Shown piece by piece: positions 26,284 through 35,287 of a stretch of DNA of 64,000 nucleotides. Under the pieces are notes generated by a model. The model saw only the letters and a list, made by a program, of their open reading frames with translations, was not told where the DNA came from and ran no database searches. Source of the DNA: Campylobacter rectus (GTDB lineage: Bacteria; Campylobacterota; Campylobacteria; Campylobacterales; Campylobacteraceae); NCBI RefSeq assembly GCF_004803795.1, contig NZ_CP012543.1, forward strand, positions 372,001 to 436,000, in the 5' to 3' direction. Every line of letters begins with the position of its first letter. Position 1 is the stretch's first letter. Position numbers and translations under genes: made by a program.

Positions 26284-27903
26284 TTATTTATACTCTTTTA
26301 AAAATTTCGCAGAATTTCTAAAATCGCCCGTCAAAGGTCGGTCGGTATCCATAAATTTTACGACTTTTCTATACTGCTCGTAGAGCTTTTTGGTCTGCGC
26401 GGAGAGCTTTAGGTTCGGATTTTGCTGCATTCTCAGATCGATCGCTTGCGCGGCGTGGATGAGCTCCATGCCCAAGATCGAGTAGAAATTTTCGATCTGC
26501 TTGAAAAATTTCTGCATCACGAAAGGCGCATTGGTCGCGACGTCTTCGATATTGCCCGCTACGGGGACGTAATCAAGCGACGCAGGATTTGCCAAAAACT
26601 CGTTCTCGCCCGCAAGCGCTACGAAAGGCTTTTGCATCGCGCCGAATGCATGCACGGTCTTGTCGGTGCCTAAAAAGCGGCTTAGGTGCGTGAAGTTATC
26701 ATCCGATAGCTTGATCGTGCGAAGCGACGAGGCCTTTGAATTGTGCGCGAGCACGATGGATGCTTTTTCAAATTCTATCACCCACAAAAGCGGCTCAAAA
26801 TTTGACGTAGGCACGACGGCGCCGCCTTTGGTAAAGAGCTTGCTTTCTTGAAATTTTGCACCCGCAGGCTGCTCGCCGATGAAAATTCCGGGATTGTCGT
26901 CGGAGGAGTTGAGCTGGATTTTCATCAAGCTTTCAAGGCTCTGTATGGACGAGCTCATCGCGGCGAAGAAATACGACGCGTCGCGGTAGCTGAGCGGATC
27001 TTGCAGCGCTCTGGCATCGTCCTTATCCCATAGATAGCTGTCTTTTAAAATTTCTCTTATCTGCTTTGCTGTGGCCTCAAACTGCGGAAACGGCCTTAGG
27101 CTCGCAGCCTCGCTCGAAAACGGAGCGACGTTGCCGTTTAGCGCCTCAAGGCTAAGGGCGAAGACGAGCTTAGACATCTTATCCGCGTGCTTCAAATCCT
27201 CCAGCGCAAGGCTCGCAAGCGCCGCAGAGTAGGCGTTTGAGCTTAAAATCGAAAGGCTATCCTTGCCAAACGGCGAGAGCGGCTTGAGCCCCGCTTTTTT
27301 CAGCGCCTGCGCGGCAGCCATCTTTTCGCCCTTGTAATACACCTCGCCCTCTCCGAGCATCGCAAGCCCTACGTGACCTAAAATCGTGATGTCGGCTTCG
27401 CCCATGGAGCCCACGCTAGGCATTACGGGGATGATGTCTTGATTTAAAAATTCTTTGTATAAGCTTATCACCTCCTCCTGCACGCCCGCGCCCGCGAATA
27501 GCATATTGTTTAACCTCGTCGCAAGCACCGCGCGAGCCGTTTTTAGCGGCATATCCTCACCTACGCCGCCGCAGTGCGCGTGGATGAGCCCGATATTAAA
27601 TTTCGTAGACGCCTCGATCACTTCCGCGTCCAAATTCCCTTTCGCATCGACGAAGCTTCGGTCTTTATTAAGCCCCACGCCCACGGTAAGCCCGTAAATT
27701 TTCTGCCCGTCTTTTGCGGCGCTTAGTAAAATTTCATGCGCCTTTTTGACCTTTTGCATAGCTTTTTTGCTGATATCAACTTTTGCTCCGTTTGAAATAT
27801 ACGCGATATCTTTGGATGTTAAATTTTCACCATCAAGCGTAATGCTTGCATTTAGGCTTAATGCCAACGCCGCTACAACAGATAAATTTCTGACGATATT
27901 CAT
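26284..27903 (-). CDS. Secreted histidine-ammonia-lyase-family protein, atypical active site
   Basis: A 539-residue protein of the aromatic amino acid ammonia-lyase fold, first gene of the operon, with a Sec signal peptide (1-19, LSVVAALALSLNA), although HutH is normally cytosolic. By eye alignment: Tyr70 (YGLTVGVG), His110 (AHCGGVGE, the His of the HAL selectivity pair), Arg307 (QDPLSYR), NSSDDNP, and Glu453 (NIEDVATN), which is typical of histidine lyases, are present. The cofactor triad Ala-Ser-Gly is replaced by Ser166-Met167-Gly168 (SVGSMGEADI), the usual Asn-Gly-Thr-Gln by SSNA (221-224), and the Tyr before Arg307 is Leu304. It may use another way of eliminating ammonia, or bind rather than convert. 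AGGAGG precedes the ATG. Confidence 0.85.
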   Translation of the reverse strand: MNIVRNLSVVAALALSLNASITLDGENLTSKDIAYISNGAKVDISKKAMQKVKKAHEILLSAAKDGQKIYGLTVGVGLNKDRSFVDAKGNLDAEVIEASTKFNIGLIHAHCGGVGEDMPLKTARAVLATRLNNMLFAGAGVQEEVISLYKEFLNQDIIPVMPSVGSMGEADITILGHVGLAMLGEGEVYYKGEKMAAAQALKKAGLKPLSPFGKDSLSILSSNAYSAALASLALEDLKHADKMSKLVFALSLEALNGNVAPFSSEAASLRPFPQFEATAKQIREILKDSYLWDKDDARALQDPLSYRDASYFFAAMSSSIQSLESLMKIQLNSSDDNPGIFIGEQPAGAKFQESKLFTKGGAVVPTSNFEPLLWVIEFEKASIVLAHNSKASSLRTIKLSDDNFTHLSRFLGTDKTVHAFGAMQKPFVALAGENEFLANPASLDYVPVAGNIEDVATNAPFVMQKFFKQIENFYSILGMELIHAAQAIDLRMQQNPNLKLSAQTKKLYEQYRKVVKFMDTDRPLTGDFRNSAKFLKEYK

Positions 27904-27958
27904 CGTTTCCTCCTAAAATAAAGTTTTACCGTAATATTAAATAAATATAATTTCTAAA

Positions 27959-27975
27959 TAGTAATTTTTTAGTAA
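27959..27975 (-). promoter_or_regulatory. Tandem 11-bp-spaced half-sites before the lyase operon
   Basis: On the minus strand TTACTA occurs twice with an 11-bp period (27970-27975 and 27959-27964), 56-72 bases before the lyase start. Direct repeats with this spacing are the usual target shape for OmpR-type regulators, and one is encoded by the last gene of the same operon. The surrounding 27904-28170 is very A/T-rich and must hold the promoter; I see no single clear -10 box. Confidence 0.4.
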
Positions 27976-28170
27976 AATTTATATTTTATGTGTTGTTATT
28001 GCATTGGAGTTTTAGTTAGATTTAAGAATTTTAACCATGCCTAATGTTGATAAAATGAATTGGTTGTTTAGTATAAAAATTAAGATTTAATTTGGCGCAT
28101 ATTTTTGCGGCTTTTTGTGTTCAAGAATAAGATGAAGTTCGACAAAGATAAATAGTAGGTAAAATTAGGA

Positions 28171-29187
28171 TTATTTGTTTTTATTTCTTTTTTCAAAATA
28201 CTCAAACGCATCGATTATGTCAAGATAAACGCCGTCAAAACCCGCGCCCAAGATCTTTTTTTGGTACGACCCGTCGTTCCCCGTAATTATTTTTTGCCAA
28301 TCCGCATCCCAATATTTGACGACGTAATTTCCTTTCCAGTGCGGGTTTTCCTCTGCAAGCCAGGCGGGCTTCCCCTCTTTCCAGGCGTCGCTCCAATAAT
28401 ACCGATAATCCTCCGCCTCCCCTATGCTCATATAGCAGATCACAAGCCGCTTTCCGCCGTTGCGTTTTGTTTTGAGCTCCCGTATTTCGGACGCAGCGTA
28501 GGCTTTTTCGAAGTGAAACAAATCCATTATTATGATATCGTAATCCGTATTTTTGAGCGCATCGATAAACTGCCGTTTTGTAGAAAATTTTTCGCTGTTA
28601 ATCAGATACAAAAAGTTTTCGGCATCCCAAACCGTTTTTATATCTTTGGCGTTTGCGTTATACGGAGCGTTTGGATACTTTGGAACGGCGGTCAGGTTGC
28701 GTTTATCCGCAGCAAAAGAAAGAAAACCGTTTTCTTTATTGCGCCGGTACGAGGCGTCCACATCGCTCACGGCGGAACAATAATCGGTAACGAGCACCCG
28801 CACGCCGTTTTGCGCGTAGAGGCGGCAGAGCTTAAGCATGTATTCGCTTGCGTCGGCGGAGGTGGGCTTGTCGTCGCCCGAGTAGCCGTAAAACAGCGAC
28901 TCGGCGCCCACGGCCGAGATCTCGCGTAGGTAGCCCTGCTGTAGCTCGCCGCTAGCCGAGCCGTCTTTGGTAATGAGCTCAAGGCCGTTTTGCGGGATGA
29001 CGATGAAATTTTTATCAAATTTTTTGCCGTATTGCGAGATAGCGATGACGAAGCGGCGCATCTCCTCGCGGTAGTCTATCGCAGATTTTGCTTCGCCTGC
29101 GCGATTTTCATTCGTGCTATTTTCAACCGCCGCGGCGCAAAGGCATAAGACGAAAATCGCAACCAGTGCGGATAAAATTTTACGCAT
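28171..29187 (-). CDS. GH114 / TM1410-like secreted glycosidase-family protein
   Basis: A 338-residue protein with signal peptide (1-20, ILSALVAIFVLCLCAA) and a TIM-barrel of the endo-alpha-1,4-polygalactosaminidase (GH114, TM1410) family: DIIIMDLFHF, LVICYMSIGEAEDYR, WLAEENPHWKGNY, VKYWDADWQ and FDGVYLDIIDAFEYFE. The Asp of DGVYLD and the Glu of SIGEAEDYR are the likely acid residues. Characterised relatives cleave galactosamine-containing exopolysaccharide; the substrate here is unknown. It is transcribed alone on the minus strand, divergent from nifJ, and separated by 268 bases from the lyase operon. Confidence 0.78.
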   Translation of the reverse strand: MRKILSALVAIFVLCLCAAAVENSTNENRAGEAKSAIDYREEMRRFVIAISQYGKKFDKNFIVIPQNGLELITKDGSASGELQQGYLREISAVGAESLFYGYSGDDKPTSADASEYMLKLCRLYAQNGVRVLVTDYCSAVSDVDASYRRNKENGFLSFAADKRNLTAVPKYPNAPYNANAKDIKTVWDAENFLYLINSEKFSTKRQFIDALKNTDYDIIIMDLFHFEKAYAASEIRELKTKRNGGKRLVICYMSIGEAEDYRYYWSDAWKEGKPAWLAEENPHWKGNYVVKYWDADWQKIITGNDGSYQKKILGAGFDGVYLDIIDAFEYFEKRNKNK

Positions 29188-29352
29188 ACGCCTCCTTGTT
29201 ATAAATTTAGCGGCTAAATTTTAGCAAATTTTTAAAATCAACCGTCAAATATTTTTTGATTTTAACTAAAATTTATGGCTTTTGATTATTAAATTTTGCC
29301 CTTTTTGAAAATGTAAAGCAGCGGATTAATAAGATATTTTGGAAATTAGCTC

Positions 29353-29358
29353 TATAAT
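29353..29358 (+). promoter_or_regulatory. -10 box of the pyruvate oxidoreductase gene
   Basis: TATAAT 44 bases before the ATG at 29402, preceded by an A/T-rich region without an obvious -35, as usual for Campylobacter sigma-70 promoters. AAGGCGG gives the ribosome site. Confidence 0.6.
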
Positions 29359-29401
29359 AAAAGATTTTTAAAAAGATGTAAAGAAAATTTAAGGCGGAAA
29401 A

Positions 29402-32400
29402 ATGGCTAAAATAATGAAAACTATGGACGGAAACGAGGCTGCGGCATATGCATCTTATGCATTTACCGAGGTCGCGGGCATATACCCGATCACTCCTAGC
29501 TCGCCGATGGCCGATTATACCGATATGTGGGCGGCTCAGGGCAAGAAAAATTTATTCGGTATGCCCGTTAAAGTCGTCGAAATGCAAAGCGAGGGCGGGG
29601 CTGCGGGCACCGTGCACGGCTCGCTGCAAGTAGGCGCGCTAACCACTACATACACGGCTTCGCAGGGGCTTTTGTTAAAAATCCCGAATATGTACAAAAT
29701 CGCAGGCCAGCTACTACCCGGCGTTATCCACGTGAGCGCGCGCTCTCTGGCGGCCCAGGCGCTTTCTATCTTTGGCGATCATCAGGACATCTACGCCTGT
29801 CGGCAAACGGGATTTGCTATGCTGGCAAGCGGCTCGGTGCAAGAGGTTATGGATATCGCGGGCGTCGCGCATCTAGCGGCGATCAAAGGTCGCGTGCCGT
29901 TTTTGCACTTTTTCGACGGATTTCGCACGAGCCACGAGATACAAAAGGTCGAGGTGCTAGACTACGAGCATTTTGACAGGCTGCTAGACCGCGAGGCCGT
30001 GCGTAAATTTAGAGACGAGGCGCTAAGTCCGGAGAGCCCGAAAACTCGCGGCACGGCTCAAAACGACGACATCTACTTTCAGACGCGCGAGTTATCCAAC
30101 CGCTACTACGACGCGGTGCCGGATATCGTGGCCGAGTATCTAAAAGAAATTTCAAAAATCACGGGACGCGACTATAAGCCGTTTAATTATTACGGCGATC
30201 CGCAGGCTACTCGCGTCGTGGTCGCGATGGGTTCGGTAACGCAAACTCTAGAAGAAGTCGTCGATCACCTACGTGCAAAGGGCGAAAAAGTAGGCGTGAT
30301 AAAAGTGCATCTATACCGTCCGTTTAGCCTAAAATACCTCTTTGACGTGATGCCTGAAACGGTAGAAAAGATCGCCGTACTAGACCGCACCAAAGAGCCC
30401 GGAAGCCTCGGTGAGCCGCTATATCTGGACGTCAAGGCGGCGTTTTACGGACGCAAAAATCAGCCCGTGATCGTGGGCGGTCGCTACGGCCTAAGCTCAA
30501 AGGATGTGGGTCCGGCGCAGATGCTAGCCGTCTTTGAAAACTTAAATTTAGAGGGGCCTAAAAACGGCTTTACCGTCGGTATCGAGGACGACGTGACCTT
30601 CACCTCGCTAAAAGTCGGCGAGAAAATTTCGCTAAGCGACGCAAGCGTAAAAGAGTGCTTATTTTACGGTCTTGGCGCGGACGGTACCGTTGGGGCGAAT
30701 AAAAACTCCATCAAAATCATCGGCGATAAAACCGAGCTTTACGCGCAGGCGTATTTTGCCTACGACAGCAAAAAATCAGGCGGCTACACGCGCTCGCACC
30801 TGCGTTTCGGCAAAAACCCGATCCGCTCGACCTACCTCGTCTCAAATCCGCACTTCGTAGCTTGCTCTGTCGCGGCGTATCTTGAAATTTACGACGTCAT
30901 AGACGGTATCCGCGAGGGCGGGACGTTCCTGCTAAACTCGATCTGGGATGCCGAGCAAACGATCGCTAAACTGCCGAATAAGGTCAAGAAAATTTTGGCC
31001 GAGAAAAGAGTAAATTTCTACATCATCAACGCCACTAAGCTAGCTCGCGAGATCGGGCTAAAAAACCGCACGAACACCATCATGCAGTCGGCGTTTTTTA
31101 AGCTAGCTGACATCATCCCGTTTGCCGACGCACAAAAATACATGAAAGAGTACGCGCACAAAGCCTACGCCAAAAAGGGCGAAGCGATCGTAGAGATGAA
31201 CTACAAGGCTATCGATATGGGCGCGGATGGGCTAGTTAAAGTAGCGGTCGATCCTAGCTGGGCAAATTTGACGGATGACGCCGCTAACGAGGAAAAATAC
31301 GTAGGCGATGAATTTATAGAAAAAATCGTTAAACCTATCAATGCCGCCAGGGGCGATAGCTTGCCCGTTTCGGCGTTTGTTGGCTTTGAAGACGGACACT
31401 TTAAATCAGGCACTACGGCCTACGAAAAACGCGGTATCGGCGTGATGGTGCCTAAGTGGATCGAGGAAAATTGTATCCAGTGTAACCAGTGCGCCTTCGT
31501 CTGCCCGCACGCGGTCATCAGGCCGTTTCTCATCGATGAAAACGAGCTCGCCGCCGCGCCTCAAACCGTGCAAGATCACGTCCTAGACGCCAAGGGCAAA
31601 GAGGTAAAAGGGCTAAAATACAAAATCCAGGTTAGCCCTCTGGACTGCACGGGTTGCGAGCTGTGCGCTCAAAACTGCCCGAGCAAGGAAAAATCGCTCG
31701 TCATGGTGCCGCTAGCCGAGGAGATGGAGAAAAACGAGCAGGAAAACGCCGATTATTTATTTAAAAAAGTAACCTACAAAGACGACCTGATGAGCAAAGA
31801 AAGCGTCAAGGGCGTGGGATTTGCTCAGCCGCTATTTGAGTTTCACGGCGCGTGCCCGGGTTGCGGCGAGACGCCTTATCTAGGGCTTGTTACGAGGCTG
31901 TTTGGCGACCGTATGATAGTGGCAAACGCCACCGGATGCAGCTCGATTTACGGCGGTAGCGCGCCATCGACGCCTTATACGACAAACAAAGATGGCAAGG
32001 GCGTAGCGTGGGCAAACTCGCTGTTTGAGGATAACGCGGAGTTTGGTATGGGTATGAACGTCGCGGTCGAGACCCTGCGCCACCGTATCGAGGACGTAAT
32101 GCTACGCACTAAAGACGCCGCGCCAAATGCCCTAGCCGCGCTATACTCCGACTGGATCGCGCACAAAAACGACGGCGAGAAAACGACGCAAATCGCTAAA
32201 ATTTTGACTCCTCTTTTGGAGCAAAATTTAAGCGTTCCCGGCGTAAAAGAAATTTTAGAGCTAAAAAGATACCTCGTCAAAAAATCCCAGTGGATCATCG
32301 GCGGCGACGGTTGGGCCTACGACATCGGCTTTGGCGGGCTTGATCACGTACTAGCTAGCGGCGAGAACGTAAACGTACTGGTGCTAGATACCGAGGTGTA

Positions 32401-32983
32401 CTCAAACACCGGCGGCCAAAGCTCAAAATCTAGCCGTGCAGGCTCAATAGCGCAGTTTACCGCTAGCGGCAAGCCGATGCAGAAAAAGGATCTGGGCTAC
32501 ATCGCGATGACCTACGGAAATATCTTCGTCGCGCAGATCAACTCAAACGCGAGCCAGGCAAACACGATAAAAGCCATCGCCGCAGCCGAGGCCTACGATG
32601 GTCCGAGCCTCGTGATCGCGTATTCGCCGTGCATCGCGCACGGTATCAAGGGCGGTATGGCGCTCTCGGGCGATCAGGGCGAGCTAGCGACCAAATGCGG
32701 CTACTGGCCGACCTACGTCTACGACCCGCGCCTAATCAAAGAGGGCAAAAATCCGCTCAAAATGACCTCAAAAGAGCCCGACTGGTCGCTTTACGAGGAG
32801 TTTTTGCTAAACGAGGTTCGCTATAACTCGCTTAAGAAAACCAACCCTGAGCACGCGGACGAGCTGCTGGCTAAAAACAAGGCCGACGCGCAAAGACGCT
32901 ACCGCCAGCTAAAACGCCTAAGCTTGGCTGACTTTAGCGATGAGGTCGAGTCTAGCGCGGAGACTGCCGAAAGTGCCGAATAG
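29402..32983 (+). CDS. nifJ: Pyruvate:ferredoxin/flavodoxin oxidoreductase
   Basis: A 1193-residue single-chain enzyme that converts pyruvate and CoA to acetyl-CoA and CO2, reducing ferredoxin or flavodoxin. Domain I starts with YPITPSSPMADYTD; the ferredoxin domain holds two 4Fe-4S motifs, CIQCNQCAFVCP and CTGCELCAQNCP; the thiamine-diphosphate domain contains GCGETPYLG, GDGWAYDIGFGGLDH and DTEVYSNTGGQSSKSS. Length is normal for the fused form. It corresponds to Cj1476c. The flavodoxin gene fldA at 40024 is a plausible electron acceptor. Cytosolic. Confidence 0.97.
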   Translation: MAKIMKTMDGNEAAAYASYAFTEVAGIYPITPSSPMADYTDMWAAQGKKNLFGMPVKVVEMQSEGGAAGTVHGSLQVGALTTTYTASQGLLLKIPNMYKIAGQLLPGVIHVSARSLAAQALSIFGDHQDIYACRQTGFAMLASGSVQEVMDIAGVAHLAAIKGRVPFLHFFDGFRTSHEIQKVEVLDYEHFDRLLDREAVRKFRDEALSPESPKTRGTAQNDDIYFQTRELSNRYYDAVPDIVAEYLKEISKITGRDYKPFNYYGDPQATRVVVAMGSVTQTLEEVVDHLRAKGEKVGVIKVHLYRPFSLKYLFDVMPETVEKIAVLDRTKEPGSLGEPLYLDVKAAFYGRKNQPVIVGGRYGLSSKDVGPAQMLAVFENLNLEGPKNGFTVGIEDDVTFTSLKVGEKISLSDASVKECLFYGLGADGTVGANKNSIKIIGDKTELYAQAYFAYDSKKSGGYTRSHLRFGKNPIRSTYLVSNPHFVACSVAAYLEIYDVIDGIREGGTFLLNSIWDAEQTIAKLPNKVKKILAEKRVNFYIINATKLAREIGLKNRTNTIMQSAFFKLADIIPFADAQKYMKEYAHKAYAKKGEAIVEMNYKAIDMGADGLVKVAVDPSWANLTDDAANEEKYVGDEFIEKIVKPINAARGDSLPVSAFVGFEDGHFKSGTTAYEKRGIGVMVPKWIEENCIQCNQCAFVCPHAVIRPFLIDENELAAAPQTVQDHVLDAKGKEVKGLKYKIQVSPLDCTGCELCAQNCPSKEKSLVMVPLAEEMEKNEQENADYLFKKVTYKDDLMSKESVKGVGFAQPLFEFHGACPGCGETPYLGLVTRLFGDRMIVANATGCSSIYGGSAPSTPYTTNKDGKGVAWANSLFEDNAEFGMGMNVAVETLRHRIEDVMLRTKDAAPNALAALYSDWIAHKNDGEKTTQIAKILTPLLEQNLSVPGVKEILELKRYLVKKSQWIIGGDGWAYDIGFGGLDHVLASGENVNVLVLDTEVYSNTGGQSSKSSRAGSIAQFTASGKPMQKKDLGYIAMTYGNIFVAQINSNASQANTIKAIAAAEAYDGPSLVIAYSPCIAHGIKGGMALSGDQGELATKCGYWPTYVYDPRLIKEGKNPLKMTSKEPDWSLYEEFLLNEVRYNSLKKTNPEHADELLAKNKADAQRRYRQLKRLSLADFSDEVESSAETAESAE

Positions 32984-33267
32984 GGCGCAAATTTCTCTCG
33001 CTCAAATTTGATGGGCGGGAGAAAATATCTTTAAATTTAATGAAATTCGGCATATGAGATTTTAGTTTGCGCCTTTAAATTTAGTCGCCAATTAACGACC
33101 AAATTTGTTTTTTCTCTCGAAATTCTAATAAATTTCGCGAGTTACTTTGAGCGGCGAAATTTGAGCCGCTTTGATTAAAATTTATACCCAAATTCATATA
33201 ATCTAAGGAGCGAAAATGGCGGATAAATTTGGCGGCATTAGTTTTAAAAACATTTAAAAGGCGCGCG

Positions 33268-33786
33268 ATGAGCGAGATGCAAACCCATCCTTTTAAGCCG
33301 ATTTTCGATCAAAATTCTAAAATTTTGATCCTCGGTTCTTTTCCCTCCGTCGTTTCTCGTAAATTTGGCTTTTACTACACAAATCCGCAAAATCGCTTTT
33401 GGCGGGTGCTGGCGCAAATTTTAAACGTGCCGCCGCCTGCGAGCACGGAGGAAAAGATAAAATTCCTACTCGCCCACGGCATCGCCATCTACGACGCTGC
33501 GATCTGCTGCGAGATAAAGGGCTCGAGCGACGCCAAAATGACCGCCGTCGTGCCCGCAAATTTAAAGTCGATCTTTGGTGGAGCGCGCATAGCGCAGGTA
33601 TTCGCAAACGGCGGCAAGGCGCACGAAATCTGCGAAAAATACCTAAAAACTCAAATTTTAAACGCAACCGGCAAAGGACCCGTCAAGCTACCGTCCACGA
33701 GCCCCGCGAATGCAAATTTTAGTTTTGAAAGGCTTGTGCGCGAGTGGATGGTCGTCACGAACGCGTTAAAAGGCATCGAAATTTGA
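33268..33786 (+). CDS. Hypoxanthine-DNA glycosylase (UDG family 6)
   Basis: A 172-residue protein of the DNA-deoxyinosine glycosylase type within the uracil-DNA glycosylase superfamily. LILGSFPSV, the NPQNRFW motif, IAIYDAAICCEIKGSSD and the C-terminal LPSTSPANA (motif II, the DNA-inserting loop) are visible. It removes deaminated adenine (hypoxanthine) from DNA. I take ATG 33268 with AAAAGG upstream; the longer TTG frame is less likely. Just upstream a strong AAGGAG drives a 13-codon frame (33216-33257) that ends 10 bases before this ATG. Confidence 0.82.
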   Translation: MSEMQTHPFKPIFDQNSKILILGSFPSVVSRKFGFYYTNPQNRFWRVLAQILNVPPPASTEEKIKFLLAHGIAIYDAAICCEIKGSSDAKMTAVVPANLKSIFGGARIAQVFANGGKAHEICEKYLKTQILNATGKGPVKLPSTSPANANFSFERLVREWMVVTNALKGIEI

Positions 33787-34059
33787 CGGGCGAAATCAAA
33801 TTTAATCGCAAATTCGGTCTGGCCCTAACGGTTTTCAGTATGGCTTAGATATAAATAAAAATTTGAATGTAATTTTTAACATAAAAACTTAAAATTGGTT
33901 TTTGCAGTAACATTGCTTGACAAAACCAGTCTGTTGTAGCGGGGTATATGTCTGTTGGACGATGATTACAGAATGGTTGTTGGGATCAGATTTCGCGCGA
34001 TTTTATCTTAGATTAAATTTCAAATCCTAAAATTTAGCCCAAAATTTTAAGGAGCGAAA

Positions 34060-34749
34060 ATGAAAAAGATCGGCCTGATCGGTGGGATGAGCTATGAGTC
34101 CACAATGAGTTACTACGAGCAGATAAACCGCAAAGTAAACGAGCGGCTGGGCGCGCTAAATAGCGCTGAGATCCTGCTTAGCAGTCTAAATTTTGAGGAG
34201 ATCGAGGCCTGCCAGCGCGAAAACAGATGGGATGCGGCGGGCGAAATTTTGGCGCGACACGCGAGGATATTGCAGGGCGGCGGGTGTGATTTCATTTTCA
34301 TCTGCACAAACACGATGCATAAGTGCTTTGACGCCGTGCAAAGCGCTGTGAGCGTGCCCGTGGTGCATATAGCGCAGGCTACGCTGAAACGACTCCTTGC
34401 AAGCGGTGTGCAGCGCGTAGGCCTACTTGGCACTATTTACACGATGAAGGAGAGCTTTTATAAAGAGACGCTGCAAAAGGGCGGCGTGAACGTGCTAATC
34501 CCGAATGCGGAGGATATGCGCATGATAAATGACGTCATCTTTAAAGAGCTTTGCCTGGGTAAAATTTCGCCCGACTCAAAGCGGGATTTTTTGCGCGTGA
34601 TAGACAAAATGGCGGATGCGGGTGCGCAAGGCGCGATACTGGGCTGCACCGAGATCGGTATGCTGGTATCGCAGGCGGATACGGACGTGCGGCTTTTTGA
34701 TACGACGCAGATACACATCGACGAGGCTGTAGGGCTGGCGCTGTCGTAG
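34060..34749 (+). CDS. Aspartate/glutamate racemase family protein
   Basis: A 229-residue cofactor-independent racemase of the YgeA/aspartate racemase type. The two catalytic Cys motifs are FICTNTMHK (about Cys81) and LGCTEIGML (about Cys192), each in its half of a pseudo-symmetric fold; the N-terminus IGLIGGMSYESTMSYY is typical. Likely reaction: interconversion of L- and D-aspartate, though YgeA-type enzymes can act on other amino acids. A good AAGGAG precedes the start. dcuC follows 538 bases later on the same strand. Confidence 0.85.
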   Translation: MKKIGLIGGMSYESTMSYYEQINRKVNERLGALNSAEILLSSLNFEEIEACQRENRWDAAGEILARHARILQGGGCDFIFICTNTMHKCFDAVQSAVSVPVVHIAQATLKRLLASGVQRVGLLGTIYTMKESFYKETLQKGGVNVLIPNAEDMRMINDVIFKELCLGKISPDSKRDFLRVIDKMADAGAQGAILGCTEIGMLVSQADTDVRLFDTTQIHIDEAVGLALS

Positions 34750-35287
34750 GTGTTTAGATTTTACGGCACGCTTAGACGCTTAATGGCTTAAAATAAGGAC
34801 AAAAAAGCTTGTTTAACAAATTTCGGCTTTGAAATACAGGCGGACAAACATAGTAGCGACTAAGTTGGCGAGGTAGTCTATAAATTTATGCGCGCAATGA
34901 GATTGGTACGCATAAATTTATATTGCCCAATGTAGCGTAAAGAGCATAAAAATTTAACCCAAATTTAGCCAAAATGTCGCCTGTAGGCTTTAATGCTCGG
35001 CGTTCGCTGCATATTTGTCGCGTGTTATTTTATCGCTAGCCGCGCAAATTTATCAAATTCTGGCGCGCTTTATGCTGTTTGCAGCGTTAAATCTAACTCA
35101 AATTTCAGCAAAATTTACGTCAAATTCTCGCACATTAGTTTAAAATCTTAATAAAAATCAAAGTTACATAAAATAAGAGTAGTCTAAAAAAATTAAAAAA
35201 TAATTTTTATTTTAGCTTAATATATCAACATTTGTAGTAAAATTTGCTCTGGATTTAATACACAAAAACACTAAAAAGGAGCAAAAT
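34750..35287. other. 538-base gap before dcuC
   Basis: No gene seen. The last 120 bases are very A/T-rich (TTTTTATTTTAGCTTAATAT about 35204) and probably contain the dcuC promoter; TAAAAAGGAG at 35271-35280 is the dcuC ribosome site. Confidence 0.55.

Noticed and set aside
28261-28929. 222-codon plus-strand frame opposite the GH114-like gene
   Set aside because: Antisense to a gene with signal peptide and family motifs; the frame has no recognisable domain.
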